DNA of 34,663 nucleotides from Pseudonocardiaceae bacterium (GCA_009379845.1 WHSZ01000063.1:1-34663), one strand, 5' to 3'; counted from the first letter of the stretch, positions 5,522 to 15,051 are shown. Notes: a model not told the origin generated them from the letters alone. Numbers and translations: made by a program.

Positions 5522-7033
5522 TCAGTCCTGGTCCCGAACCGGAAACCGGCGCGGGGTCAGGACGACCAGCACGACAACCACGCCGATCGCGATGATCAGC
5601 AGCGTCAAGAACACGTTGTGCATCCCGTCGTACAAGATGTGCCGCAGGTAGCCCGCGCCGGGCGCGGCGGCACCATGCGAGCCGAGCTCCTCGCTGACGC
5701 CGTTCACATCGCTCGGTAGTTCCCCGGCCAGCTCGGGCGGCGCATCCCCCAGCCGGGCGGACAGCGTCGCGTTGGACACCGCGCCGAACACGGCCGCGCC
5801 CAGCCCCTGGCCGAGGAACCGTGCGAACTGGATCGCGCCGGTGACCACGCCACGCTCCGACCAGCCCACCCCGGCCTGCACCCCGACCAGCAACGCGGCG
5901 GACAGCAGCCCGAAGCCGCCGCCGAGGATCGCCGCGGCCAGCACCAGCAGCCACACCGAACCGGGATCCGGCAACACGAACAGCGTCGCCGCACCTGACA
6001 CGCACAGCAGGGCCCCGACCAGCGCGGCGTCCCGGAACCCGAGCCACATGTAGAGCCGCGCGGAAAACGCGGAGGCCAGCGGCCAGGTCACGCTCATCGA
6101 CGCGAGCACCAGCCCCGCGGGGACAGGGCCGAGACCGAGCAACGTCTGCCCGTAGGTTGGCAGGAACGTGGTCGGGCCGATCACCAGCAGCCCCAGCCCG
6201 ACGGTGGCCAGGCAGGAGCCGGCCAGTACCCGGCGCTTCCACATCCACGACGGCATGATCGGCTCGGCGGCCCTGCGCTCGACGAACACCGCGAGCACCG
6301 CGAACAGCGCGGCCGCGCCGAACACGCTGAGGCTTGCCGGGGACGTCCATCCCCACGCCGTGCCGCCCTGCAGCAGGCCGAAGAACACCGCGCCGGAGGC
6401 GAGCAGCACCACGGTGGCGCCGAGGTAGTCCACCCGGTGCTCGGTGCGCGGAACCTCCTCGTGCAGGTACCGCACGAGCAAGAACACCGCCACCGCGCCG
6501 ATCGGCACGTTCACCAGGAAGATCCACCGCCAGGACGCGTACTCCGCGAACGTGCCGCCGAGGGTCGGCCCGACGATCGCCGAGATGCCCCACACGCTGG
6601 ACAGCCAGCCCTGCACCCTGCCGCGCTCCGCGATCGAGTACAGGTCCGAGGCCACCGTGCTGATCGTCGCCTGCGCGCCGCCCGCGCCGATGCCCTGAAT
6701 CCCGCGGAACACGATCAGCGCGACCATGTTCGGGCTCACCGCGCACAGTGCGGAGCCGACCAGGAAGATTGCCGCGCCGGCAAGCAGGACCGGTTTGCGG
6801 CCGTAGATGTCCGCGAGCTTGCCGTAGATCGGAATGGTCACCGTCTGGGTCAGCAGGTAACTGGAGAACACCCAGCTGAACAGCGAGAATCCACCGAGAT
6901 CGGCGACCACCTGCGGCACCGTGGTTGCCACGATCGTGGTGTCCATCGCGGCCAGCGCCATGGTCGCCACCAGCGCGGCGAGCACCCTCCCCCGATGCTG
7001 GACCTTCGTCGGTGATGCGGCTTCCGTGGTCAT
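5522..7033 (-). CDS. Multidrug efflux MFS transporter (DHA2, 14-TM type)
   Basis: This 503-aa membrane protein of the EmrB/QacA type has an N-terminal segment containing AMDTTIVATTVPQVVADLGG (motif D1) and motif A (GKLADIYGRKPVLL) after TM2. An Arg-containing motif B region (IVFRGIQGIGAGG) and about fourteen hydrophobic segments follow. Such transporters export drugs by proton antiport. GGGGGA at 7040-7035 supports the ATG at 7033. It is divergent from the thioesterase gene and convergent with the L,D-transpeptidase. No regulator gene is adjacent, but the upstream dyad at 7048-7061 suggests control. Confidence 0.9.
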   Translation of the reverse strand: MTTEAASPTKVQHRGRVLAALVATMALAAMDTTIVATTVPQVVADLGGFSLFSWVFSSYLLTQTVTIPIYGKLADIYGRKPVLLAGAAIFLVGSALCAVSPNMVALIVFRGIQGIGAGGAQATISTVASDLYSIAERGRVQGWLSSVWGISAIVGPTLGGTFAEYASWRWIFLVNVPIGAVAVFLLVRYLHEEVPRTEHRVDYLGATVVLLASGAVFFGLLQGGTAWGWTSPASLSVFGAAALFAVLAVFVERRAAEPIMPSWMWKRRVLAGSCLATVGLGLLVIGPTTFLPTYGQTLLGLGPVPAGLVLASMSVTWPLASAFSARLYMWLGFRDAALVGALLCVSGAATLFVLPDPGSVWLLVLAAAILGGGFGLLSAALLVGVQAGVGWSERGVVTGAIQFARFLGQGLGAAVFGAVSNATLSARLGDAPPELAGELPSDVNGVSEELGSHGAAAPGAGYLRHILYDGMHNVFLTLLIIAIGVVVVLVVLTPRRFPVRDQD

Positions 7034-7047
7034 TCCCCCAGCTTCAA

Positions 7048-7061
7048 ACTTCGATCGAGGT
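7048..7061. promoter_or_regulatory. Dyad in the MFS promoter region
   Basis: ACTTCGATCGAGGT is a 14-bp palindrome with one mismatch. It lies just downstream of TTGACC (minus strand, 7070-7065), which could be the efflux gene's -35 element. Placement between -35 and start codon fits repression or MerR-type control. Confidence 0.4.
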
Positions 7062-7110
7062 TGAGGTCAAGTTCACCAGGCCGGTCGACCCGACCGGCAG
7101 TGGACCACTC

Positions 7111-7116
7111 TACTGT
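7111..7116 (+). promoter_or_regulatory. -10 element of a leaderless thioesterase gene
   Basis: TACTGT ends seven bases before GTG 7124, and no ribosome site is present. This argues for leaderless translation from 7124. Confidence 0.5.
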
Positions 7117-7123
7117 GGTTAAC

Positions 7124-7696
7124 GTGGGTTACTCGCAGAACTGGCCGCCGGTGGAAACCGAACCAGCCGAGCGGCATCCGGACGCGCCCGCGCCGGGAAC
7201 CAAGCTGGGCCAGCACTACTCCCGGTGTTTCGGCTGCGGTGACGTGCCCGGTGGGCTGCACCTGACCGCGACGGCCGGCGAAGGCGTGTCGCTGACCGCG
7301 GTGTTCGAGGTGACCGATTCGCACGAAGGCGCACCCGGGCTCGCGCACGGCGGCCTGCTCGCGTGTGCCTTCGATGAGGCGCTCGGCGGGGCGAACGCGC
7401 TGCTGCGCATGCCGGCTGTGACCGGTCACCTGGAAACCGACTTCCGGCGCCCGGTACCGGTCGGCTCGAGCCTGCACATCACCGCTCGGGTGGACGGCAT
7501 CGCCGGTCGCAAGGTGTACAGCAGCGCGGTGGGCCGGCTGAACGACGAGAACGGCGACGTCGCGCTGCGTGCCAGGGCGCTGTTCGTGATCGTCGATGTC
7601 GAGCACTTCCTCACGCACGGAAACCGCGAGCAGATCGAGAAGATGGGCTGGCGCCAGGCCGATACGCGCGACGAGCAGTTGGATTTCAACCCCTGA
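7124..7696 (+). CDS. PaaI/YbgC-like hot-dog thioesterase
   Basis: This 190-aa protein is a single hot-dog domain. It has the N-terminal CFGCGDVPGGLHL segment typical of actinobacterial PaaI-like proteins, the HGGLLACAFDEALG helix that carries the HGG signature and a catalytic-type acidic residue, and a FRRPVPVGSSL strand. It should hydrolyse acyl-CoA thioesters; the substrate is unknown. Start 7124 is chosen from the -10 seven bases upstream. In-frame GTG 7115 and an earlier start at 7061 lie inside the promoter. The phosphoesterase gene follows 63 bp later on the same strand. Confidence 0.87.
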   Translation: MGYSQNWPPVETEPAERHPDAPAPGTKLGQHYSRCFGCGDVPGGLHLTATAGEGVSLTAVFEVTDSHEGAPGLAHGGLLACAFDEALGGANALLRMPAVTGHLETDFRRPVPVGSSLHITARVDGIAGRKVYSSAVGRLNDENGDVALRARALFVIVDVEHFLTHGNREQIEKMGWRQADTRDEQLDFNP

Positions 7697-7759
7697 GCCC
7701 ATCCCGATAACCCATCCCGATAATCCGAGCCCGAACGACTCGAGAGGGCACCGCACACG

Positions 7760-8997
7760 ATGTTCATCGTCGTCGTCCTCACGCTGGCCGTTGCGGCACA
7801 CGCCTACCTGTGGAAACGGGCGGTGCTGGACACCACGCGGCCGGGGCGTGCCAGGCGAATCGGCACGATCGCCCTGGTCGCGCTGTTCCTGGTGATGATC
7901 ATCGCGCTGTTCGGGGGCAGGGCGTGGACGCCGGGGGTGGCCGTCTGGTTCGCGTGGCCGGGTTACCTGTGGATCGGGGTGTTCCTCTACTTCTCGATGC
8001 TGCTGCTGGTCTTCGAGCTGCCCCGGCTGGCGTTGCGCCGCTGGGTACGTGGGAGGACCACCGCGCCGCAGCGGGTCAGGCAGCTCGCCGGGCCGGCAGG
8101 CGACCCGATCCCCGAACCGGACGGCGAGCAAGCCACGCCCCCGGCTGATCGCGATCGGATCGACGTCGGCAGGCGACTGCTGCTCGCTCGCGGCACCGCG
8201 CTGGTCGCTGGCGTGGCTTCGCTGGGGATCGTCGGCTACGGGATGAGTTCCGCGCTGGGATCGCTTGCCGTCAGACGGGTTCCGGTTCGCCTGCCGCGGT
8301 TACCGACGGGCATGGTGGGGTTCCGGATCGCGGTGGTGAGCGACATCCATCTGGGGCCGATCACCGGGCGCGGGCACGTCGAGCGAATCGTGCACACCAT
8401 CAACGGGCTCGAGCCGGATCTGGTCGCGATCGTCGGTGACCTGGTGGACGGCACCCCCGAGCACCTCGGTGCGGCCGCGGAACCGTTGGGCGACTTGTTT
8501 CCCGGGAGGGCAGCTTCTTCGTCACCGGCAATCACGAGTACTACACCGGTTTCGACGGCTGGCGCCGCGAACTGGAACGGCTCGGCGTGTACGCGCTACT
8601 CAACGCGCGCACCACGATCAGCCAGGGCGGTGGGCGATTCACCCTTGCCGGCGTGAACGACGTCGCCGGGAATTCCTTTTCGGACGGGCCGGACTTCGAT
8701 CAAGCGTTGCGGGACAGGGAAACCAGCATCCCGACGGTGTTGCTCGCGCATCAGCCAGTGCAGATCGACGATGCCGTTCGGCACGGAGTTGACCTCCAGC
8801 TTTCCGGTCATACCCATGGCGGACAGCTGGTTCCGGGGCAGCTGCTCGCCCGGCTGCAGCAGCCCGCCGTATCCGGGTTGTCCAAAGTAGACGAAACGTG
8901 GCTGTACGTGACTCGCGGCGCCGGATTCTGGGGCCCGCCGGTTCGGGTCGGCGCGCCGCCCGACGTTTCGCTGATCGAGCTGCACCCGGAACCGTAG
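7760..8997 (+). pseudogene. Membrane-anchored metallophosphoesterase, interrupted by a frameshift
   Basis: The N-terminal part has three or four hydrophobic segments (residues 1-95). After a Pro-rich linker comes another hydrophobic stretch, then a calcineurin-like domain with SDIHLGP and GDLVDG. At about 8501-8508 the frame breaks. Conserved sequence continues one frame over with FFVTGNHEYY, LAHQP and SGHTHGGQL to 8997. One extra C in the CCCGGG at 8501-8506 would restore an intact protein of about 412 aa. Read as given, the upstream ORF stops near 8656 and lacks the NHE and GHTH metal ligands. This is either a real recent mutation or a sequencing error. No slippery heptamer is visible. Confidence 0.85.
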
Positions 8998-9018
8998 CAG
9001 CGCCCGCCCGCAAAACCG

Positions 9019-11505
9019 CTAGGTGAGGGTGCGGGGGCGGATCTCGTTCGCCTTGTCCACCAACGCGATTCGCTGTTCGGTGCTGCCGGCCAGCCGGGCG
9101 AGCGCCCGGTAGCAGCGTTCGAGGCCGAACCGCAGCTCCCGTTCGGACAGTTCGCAGCCGAGCACCCTGCCCTCCGACGGCGCGCCGTCCCTTGCCGCGC
9201 CGTGGCCGCCGGAACGAACCCAGCCGTATGCGGCTTCCAGCACCTCGACGGTCAGCCTCGTCCTGCGCTCCGCGTCCAGCGAGAGCCGCTCCAGCCGGCG
9301 CGCGGCGTCGAACAACTCGCTGCGCTCCAACGTGGCGATCTCGTTGCCGTCACCGGACTTCGCCCGCCCAACCGGCCGGGTCTTGATCTTGATCGCGGCG
9401 ACCTGTGCCGCGACGTAGTGGCTCGAGGAATCCGGAACTCCCTCGAGCACCTCGATCGCACCGGCCCGCGCACCCTGCGCGAGGTACACCCGCGCCAGGC
9501 CGAACGCCGCGCTGACGTAGGCATGATCTGTCCGCCACACCAGTTCGTAGAACCGCGACGCGCCGAAGTGATCGCCCGCATGCTCAGCCGTCACCGCGAG
9601 GGCGAGTTTCGGCGCGACCTCACCAGGCAACTCGTCGTACACCGCATCGAACGCCGCCCTTGCCTCGTTCACCAGCCCGGCAGCAAGGTTGATCAGCCCC
9701 CGGTACCAGTGCAGCCGCCAGTCGTGCGGAGCACCGGCTTCCTCAGTCAGCCGCTGCGCGGCGGTCAGCTGCGTGTTGGCTTCCCGCAATTCGCCGAGCT
9801 GAATGCGCGCATGCACCATCCGCAAGCGCGCCTCGACGGAGGACGGCGGCGCGCTTGCCAGCACCTCGACCAGTTGCTGCGCGTCGGTCGTGGTGGCCAT
9901 CGCCAGCATCCCGGCCGCCGGGTCGGATGTGTCGACTTGCGGCACCGGAAGCGCACCGACCACATCGGACACATCGGGCGGCTCGGGTGAGGTATCCCGT
10001 TCCGGAACGACCATGTCCGATCCGAAGACCCGCGTCTCAGGACCGAACTCCCTCGAGACGCCGGGGCGTGGCTTTCCGGTGCCGAGCGCCATGATCTCGC
10101 GGAGCACCCCGTGCAGCTGGTCGGCCATCTCCTCACAGGAATGGAAACGGCGCTCGAGTTCCTGCCGGGTCGCCTTGCAGAGCACGCGGTAGTACGAGCC
10201 GAAAAGCGCGAAAAGCGGCACCTGGTCCGGGCCGGGTAGCGAGTGCTTGTAGGTCGATGTGTAACCGGTGAACTCGAAGCTGAGCACCGCCAGCGTCCGG
10301 CCGATCGTGTACACATCGGACATCACGGAAGCACCGTGGGTGGCCAGTTCCGGTGCGCTGTAGCCGCTGGTGAAGAACAGCGGGCTCTGATAGTCGTCCA
10401 TATGACGAACCGCGCCAAGGTCGATCAGCTTGAGCTGCTCGTGGGTCTGGATCACGTTGTCCGGCTTGAGATCGCAGTACAGCAAGCCCTGACCGTGCAG
10501 GTATCCGATCGCCGGCAGGATCTCCAAGCCATACGCGATGACCTGCCCGATCGGTAGTGGTTCGGCGCGCCTGGTTTCCCTGTGATGCGCGAGGGCCAGC
10601 TGCCGAAGCGACTGCCCGCCAACGTATTCCATCACGATGTAGCCGATGGAGTTCCCGGTCTGCGGATCCGGGTGCTGCACGAAATTGTAGATCCGCACGA
10701 TATTCGGATGTTCGACCTCGGCAAGGAACCGCTGCTCGGCAACCGCCGATGCCATCGCGGTCGCGTCCCCCGTGTCGATCAGTCCTTTGAGGACGACCCA
10801 TCGGTCGGACACATTGTGGTCCTTGGCAAGGTAGATCCAGCCGAGCCCGCCGTACGCGAGCGCACCGAGCACCTCGTACTGCCCACCGACCAGATCGCCG
10901 GGACGCAGCCGCGGCCGGAACGAGAACGGCGCGCCGCATTCCTGGCAGGTTCCTTCCGGTTGTCCCTGCTGGCCGTTCGATCCCCTGCCGACCTTGGCTC
11001 CGCAGCCGCCGCAGAACCGCTTGTCCTCCGAGACGACCGGATCGTGCTTCACCGCGGACGTCGGATCGCGGTACGGCACCTGTGGCACCTCGACCAGCCC
11101 GGCGCCAAGCCGGCCACGGCCGGACGAGCGCGAGGACGTCCGCCTGCTCAGGCCTGGAAACGCGCCGGACCCCGTGGTGGGACCGCTGCCGGAACTGGTG
11201 CTCGGCGGCAGCACGCTATCCGTGCCCGGCTCCTCCTCCGCTTCCTGCGGTGCGGGTTGTGGCGCGGGCACGATGTTCTGCGTCGGCGGCGGCGCGGCGA
11301 GCGCGCTGGTCGGCTGCGGTACGCCGTCGACGGCCTGCCACTCCGGCGTCACGTACTGGGTGTGCGGCGTGACCCTTGGCAGCTGCGCGTCCGGCTGACC
11401 GGTAACCGGCGGGTGTACCGCGGTCTCCTCGGGATCGACCGCCTCCTGCCGCGGCCAGCGCGGTGCGGCGTCGCCGAGATCGCCCGGCCATGGACCGGTA
11501 GTCAT
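9019..11505 (-). CDS. Serine/threonine protein kinase PknG
   Basis: The 828-aa soluble kinase has the PknG layout: a disordered Pro/Ser-rich N-terminus (1-155), a rubredoxin-like metal site (Cys165, Cys168, Cys187, Cys190) and a kinase domain (about 208-470). The kinase has Lys240 (VVLKG), HRD-equivalent YCDLKPDN (Asp345) and DLG rather than DFG at 362-364. A helical TPR region runs to the C-terminus. In mycobacteria PknG phosphorylates GarA/OdhI, which controls 2-oxoglutarate dehydrogenase and glutamate metabolism. It is third in an operon with glnX and glnH, 23 bp downstream of glnH. GGAGGTGAG lies upstream of the ATG. Confidence 0.96.
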   Translation of the reverse strand: MTTGPWPGDLGDAAPRWPRQEAVDPEETAVHPPVTGQPDAQLPRVTPHTQYVTPEWQAVDGVPQPTSALAAPPPTQNIVPAPQPAPQEAEEEPGTDSVLPPSTSSGSGPTTGSGAFPGLSRRTSSRSSGRGRLGAGLVEVPQVPYRDPTSAVKHDPVVSEDKRFCGGCGAKVGRGSNGQQGQPEGTCQECGAPFSFRPRLRPGDLVGGQYEVLGALAYGGLGWIYLAKDHNVSDRWVVLKGLIDTGDATAMASAVAEQRFLAEVEHPNIVRIYNFVQHPDPQTGNSIGYIVMEYVGGQSLRQLALAHHRETRRAEPLPIGQVIAYGLEILPAIGYLHGQGLLYCDLKPDNVIQTHEQLKLIDLGAVRHMDDYQSPLFFTSGYSAPELATHGASVMSDVYTIGRTLAVLSFEFTGYTSTYKHSLPGPDQVPLFALFGSYYRVLCKATRQELERRFHSCEEMADQLHGVLREIMALGTGKPRPGVSREFGPETRVFGSDMVVPERDTSPEPPDVSDVVGALPVPQVDTSDPAAGMLAMATTTDAQQLVEVLASAPPSSVEARLRMVHARIQLGELREANTQLTAAQRLTEEAGAPHDWRLHWYRGLINLAAGLVNEARAAFDAVYDELPGEVAPKLALAVTAEHAGDHFGASRFYELVWRTDHAYVSAAFGLARVYLAQGARAGAIEVLEGVPDSSSHYVAAQVAAIKIKTRPVGRAKSGDGNEIATLERSELFDAARRLERLSLDAERRTRLTVEVLEAAYGWVRSGGHGAARDGAPSEGRVLGCELSERELRFGLERCYRALARLAGSTEQRIALVDKANEIRPRTLT

Positions 11506-11528
11506 CCGCCGCTCACCTCCAGATCAGC

Positions 11529-12491
11529 TCAGTCCTTGTAGGTAGGAGAAGGTGGGCTCGGTGGCGAGCCGAGTTCGCCGAGCCACCTCGCGTAGCTTCG
11601 CGTCCACGCGCCGCTGTTCCGGATCTGGTCGAGTACCGCGTTCACGTACCTGACCATGTCCTCGTTTGCCTTCGGCACGCCGATCCCGTACGGCTCGGTG
11701 GTGAACCGCGGTCCGACGATCTTGGTATTCGGGTCCTGCGCGGCCATACCGGCGAGAATCGTGTCGTCAGTGGACATCGCTTCGACCTGACCCTGCTGCA
11801 GCATCACAAGGCAGTCCGACCAGTTATCCACGCCGACCGGTTTCGCGCCGACCTCTGCGAGCGCGTCGATCGACGTGGATCCCTTGGAGGCGCACACCTT
11901 CCTGCCCCGCAGGTCCTGGATCCCCGTCGCGCGGGAACTCTCGTTAACCAGCACGCGCTGACCGGCCGTGTAGTACTCGGAAGAGAAATTGATGTCCTGC
12001 CACCGCTTACAGGTCATCGTCATGGTGCGCACCACGACGTCCACGTCGCCCTCTTTCAGGGCATCGATCCGTTGCGCCGAGGTCAGCGCCCGGAACTGGA
12101 CCTTCTCCGGATCGCCGAGCAGCGCCTGGGCTATCTGCTTGGCGATGTCGATGTCGAATCCGCCGAGACGCCCGGTACTCGGATCGCGGAAGCCGAACAG
12201 GTAGGTGTTCTGGTCGATGCCGGCGATCAGGTAACCGCGCTCCTTGATCTTCGCCATCGTGGAACCGGCCGGCGTGTCCGTTCCGGACGGTCGCAGGCTG
12301 GCCGTCGGGTCACCGCACTTCGGATCCGGCTCGTCATTGCCCGGTTCCGGTGGACCCGCGTTTTGCGGTGTCGGCCGCTGCGCCGACTCCACTTTGGCCA
12401 GATCAACCGGCTGCCCCACGTCCCCGCAAGCCGAAACGGCCGCGGTGAGAAGCACAGCGAGCAACGCCGACGACGCCTTCTGGTTCCCCAT
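11529..12491 (-). CDS. GlnH-like amino-acid-binding lipoprotein
   Basis: This 320-aa periplasmic binding protein of the SBP_bac_3 family starts with a lipoprotein signal (hydrophobic stretch ending VSAC, Cys22). It contains the typical blocks AGIDQNTYLFGFRDP, GGFDIDIAKQIAQAL, QRIDALKEGDVDVVV and GIQDLRGRKVC. No ABC permease or ATPase accompanies it. In mycobacteria GlnH binds aspartate/glutamate and signals through GlnX to PknG, so a sensory rather than transport role is likely. ATG 12491 overlaps the glnX stop as TGATG, indicating translational coupling. A longer upstream reading would run inside glnX and is rejected. Confidence 0.93.
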   Translation of the reverse strand: MGNQKASSALLAVLLTAAVSACGDVGQPVDLAKVESAQRPTPQNAGPPEPGNDEPDPKCGDPTASLRPSGTDTPAGSTMAKIKERGYLIAGIDQNTYLFGFRDPSTGRLGGFDIDIAKQIAQALLGDPEKVQFRALTSAQRIDALKEGDVDVVVRTMTMTCKRWQDINFSSEYYTAGQRVLVNESSRATGIQDLRGRKVCASKGSTSIDALAEVGAKPVGVDNWSDCLVMLQQGQVEAMSTDDTILAGMAAQDPNTKIVGPRFTTEPYGIGVPKANEDMVRYVNAVLDQIRNSGAWTRSYARWLGELGSPPSPPSPTYKD

Positions 12492-13882
12492 CAGCGGTAC
12501 TCCCTGAGCCGATCCTGGATACCGATAATGATGCCGGCGGCCGCGACCACCGCGAGCAACGTCATCCCCGGCGCCAGCAGAAGCAGCGCGCGGCCACCGT
12601 TGACCGTGCCGGCGCGGAACTCCTCGCGGCCGCTGGTGATTGCCCGCACCAGGCCTTCGTCCAGCTCGGTGAACGCGGTCGCCGCGGTTCGCGCGCCATC
12701 GCCGATCGCCATGGCTTGCGCGTCCTGGTACGAGCCACCCTGGTCGAGCCGCTGGATCTCGCCGTGCCGGCTGAGCCATTCCTTCGCCTGCCGTCCGGCA
12801 GCCCGCACCTGCTGCTCATGCTCCCAGCCGGCGGTCAGCTCGCGGGCCTCGGCGAGCAACCCGCCGTTCCCGTCCCGGCCGGCCAGCCTGCGACTGGCCT
12901 GGACGAAGTGCTTCTCGTAGTCCCCGCCCTCGCCGCGTGCGACCAGGGTCATGGTCTCGTCGGCGCGGGCTTCCAGTGCCGCGATCCGCGCCTGGATCAG
13001 CACGTCAACCTGCCGCGAACCGCGATCCCGGCCGTTGTCAACCAGAATGGCCTGCGCCGTCAACGCGGTCGCGCCCCACAGGAAGGCGACCCCGACCGCG
13101 ATCGTGGCGACCAGAAGCCCCTTGTTGATCACCCGGTTGGTCTTGCGGGTGAGGTAGCGCTGGGTGGCGATCAGCGCTACCAGCAGGCCGACCACCAGCA
13201 GTGTCGTGACGATCGGGAAGGAGTTGGCGTCGTCCTGCTCCTCGCTCAGCCGCTCGCTGTCGATCTGGTAGAGCCTGCTGGCAGCCGGCAGGATCTTCTC
13301 GCGCATCAGCCCGGACGCTTCGCGCAGGTAGGCCGCACCGGCCGGGAAGCCCTGGCGGTTGTTCGCCCGTGCGGTCTCCACCAGCCCGGTGTACACCGGC
13401 AGCTGGGTGGAGAGCGTCTTCACGATCCGGTCTTCCTCGGACGCGATGCCCTTGTCGCTGGTCGCCTTGGACAGCGCCGCGCCCGCCTGCGCGATGTCCA
13501 GCTCGTAGCGGGCGCGCAGGTCCCCCGGTTCCACGCCGCCGTTCAGGAAGGCGGTCGCCGCGGTGGCGTCGGCGTCGGACAGCGAGCGATAGATCTGCTG
13601 CGCGGCGGAGCTCAGCGGTTCCCGGTAGTCGGTGAGGTTCGTGATGGTGTCCCGCTTCTCCTGCGCCATGATCGTGCCGACGATCCCGGTCAGCAGACTC
13701 AGCGTGACCAACCCGGTCGCGATCATGGTCAACCGGCCTGGCGTGGTTGACCTCGAACGGCGCAGCCGGCGGCCGATCGTTCGTGGCAGCTCGAGCAGGC
13801 CGGCCAGTCCGGACGAGGATCCGCGATCGTGCTGCTCCGCCTGATCACGCGGCGCGGAAGATCGCTGATCCACCGAGGTCAT
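12491..13882 (-). CDS. GlnX-like transmembrane sensor protein
   Basis: This protein of about 463 aa has a cytoplasmic basic N-terminus, a first membrane helix (MIATGLVTLSLLTGIVGTIM), a long helical extracytoplasmic segment, a central pair of helices (about 225-245 and 265-290), a second helical extracytoplasmic domain, and a last helix before a short basic tail. The layout matches GlnX, the membrane link between GlnH and PknG in mycobacteria. Start 13882 (ATG) has no strong ribosome site. GTG 13909 and the ORF limit 14002 are in frame, so the 5' end is uncertain. First gene of the operon. Confidence 0.87.
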   Translation of the reverse strand: MTSVDQRSSAPRDQAEQHDRGSSSGLAGLLELPRTIGRRLRRSRSTTPGRLTMIATGLVTLSLLTGIVGTIMAQEKRDTITNLTDYREPLSSAAQQIYRSLSDADATAATAFLNGGVEPGDLRARYELDIAQAGAALSKATSDKGIASEEDRIVKTLSTQLPVYTGLVETARANNRQGFPAGAAYLREASGLMREKILPAASRLYQIDSERLSEEQDDANSFPIVTTLLVVGLLVALIATQRYLTRKTNRVINKGLLVATIAVGVAFLWGATALTAQAILVDNGRDRGSRQVDVLIQARIAALEARADETMTLVARGEGGDYEKHFVQASRRLAGRDGNGGLLAEARELTAGWEHEQQVRAAGRQAKEWLSRHGEIQRLDQGGSYQDAQAMAIGDGARTAATAFTELDEGLVRAITSGREEFRAGTVNGGRALLLLAPGMTLLAVVAAAGIIIGIQDRLREYR

Positions 13883-13985
13883 GAGCGCGGTTCGGCCGGA
13901 GGAATCCACATCGACAGAGTCAACACCATTACATCTCCCGGCACAGCGTTTTTGGTCCGAACCCGGAACAGAAAAGTAGTAGACC

Positions 13986-14009
13986 GGCCCGGCGGGCGTC
14001 ACGCCGGCC
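13986..14009 (-). terminator. GC-rich hairpin after the dehydrogenase gene
   Basis: GGCCCGGCG and CGCCGGCC pair with one bulged base around a short loop, ten bases past the stop of the minus-strand dehydrogenase. It could stop its transcript before glnX. Confidence 0.4.
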
Positions 14010-14018
14010 TGCCGTCCG

Positions 14019-14990
14019 TTACCGAACCGGAGTCAGTGCCGGCTGACCGCTCAGCACGGCTACCACGTTGCGGGCGGCGAGCAGCGCCATCTCGGTTCTG
14101 GTTTCGGTGGTCGCCGATCCGAGGTGCGGCACGAGCACCACGTTCTCCAGGTCCAGCAGGCCGGCGTCCACCTCGGGTTCGCGTTCGAATACATCCAGCG
14201 CGGCCCCCGCGATACGTCCATCCCGCAACGCGACGGCAAGCGCCGCCTCGTCCACCACCGGGCCGCGACTGGAGTTCAGCAGGAACGCGCTCTGCTTCAT
14301 GGCTTCAAGTGCCTTCGCGTCGATCAGATGCCGGGTCTCGGTCGTAAGTGGACAGTGCAGCGACACGACATCGGCTTCGGCGAGCAGTTGCTCACGGGAC
14401 AGGTGGCTGGCGTCCAGCTCCGCCTCGACACCCGGATCCACCCGGTTGCGCGCCGAGTAGACGATTCGCATGCCGAACGCGCGAGCCCGGCGGGCGACGG
14501 CCTGCCCGATCTGGCCGAACCCGATGATGCCGAGCGTCTTGTCGCGCAGCCCGGAACCCAGCATGAAGGAGATGTGGAACGACCACGGCTGCCGCGCGCG
14601 GATCAGCCGTTCCCCCTCGCCGAGCCGGCGAGTGATCATCAACAGCAGCCCGAGCGTGAGGTCTGCGGTCGCGTCGGTCAGCACGCCGGGGGTGTTCGTG
14701 ACCCGCACGCCTCGCTCCGTCATCGCCGGCACGTCGACGTTGTCGTAGCCGACCGCGGTGTTCGCCACGACGCGCAGTCGCGGCCCCGCCGCGTCCGCGA
14801 ACCGGCCGTCGATGCGGTCGTGCAGCATCGCCACCACCCCGTCCGCGCCCCGCACCGCCGCGCGCAGCTCATCTTCGCCGAGCTTGCGCGCGTCTTCTGG
14901 CATCCAGAGCTCGCCGGCTGAGCGCAGCAGGTCCGCGGCGGGGTCGGGGATCCGGGTGGTAACGACGACACGATGGGCCATGTGGCACAT
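14019..14990 (-). CDS. D-2-hydroxyacid dehydrogenase (glyoxylate/hydroxypyruvate reductase type)
   Basis: This 323-aa NAD(P)-dependent enzyme has the Rossmann motif GIIGFGQIGQAVA (about residue 150) and the family's catalytic triad: Arg in LLNSSRGPVVDE, Glu in DVFEREPEV and His in LVPHLGSAT. It should interconvert a D-2-hydroxyacid and a 2-oxoacid; the substrate cannot be read. ATG 14990 follows GAGG closely. ATG 14981, giving MAHRVVV, is an equally good start. It is divergent from the MHS transporter, with a perfect inverted repeat between them, so the two may be co-regulated. Confidence 0.9.
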   Translation of the reverse strand: MCHMAHRVVVTTRIPDPAADLLRSAGELWMPEDARKLGEDELRAAVRGADGVVAMLHDRIDGRFADAAGPRLRVVANTAVGYDNVDVPAMTERGVRVTNTPGVLTDATADLTLGLLLMITRRLGEGERLIRARQPWSFHISFMLGSGLRDKTLGIIGFGQIGQAVARRARAFGMRIVYSARNRVDPGVEAELDASHLSREQLLAEADVVSLHCPLTTETRHLIDAKALEAMKQSAFLLNSSRGPVVDEAALAVALRDGRIAGAALDVFEREPEVDAGLLDLENVVLVPHLGSATTETRTEMALLAARNVVAVLSGQPALTPVR

Positions 14991-14995
14991 GGTGC

Positions 14996-15041
14996 CTCGT
15001 GAGTCTTTTTGAGGGCTATAGCACCCGAAAAGACTCACGAG
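14996..15041. promoter_or_regulatory. Perfect 14-bp inverted repeat in a divergent promoter
   Basis: CTCGTGAGTCTTTT (14996-15009) and AAAAGACTCACGAG (15028-15041) are exact reverse complements. The 18-nt spacer contains the palindrome GCTATAGC. The left arm ends six bases before the dehydrogenase ATG. In a divergent intergenic region this is more likely an operator, or a stable leader hairpin masking the dehydrogenase ribosome site, than a terminator. Confidence 0.65.
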
Positions 15042-15051
15042 CCGGACCGGC

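Noticed and set aside
8490..8520. Programmed ribosomal frameshift in the phosphoesterase gene
   Set aside because: No slippery heptamer or convincing stimulatory hairpin is seen; a missing base in a C run is simpler.
14996..15041. Transcription terminator
   Set aside because: The repeat lies between two divergent starts, where neither transcript ends.
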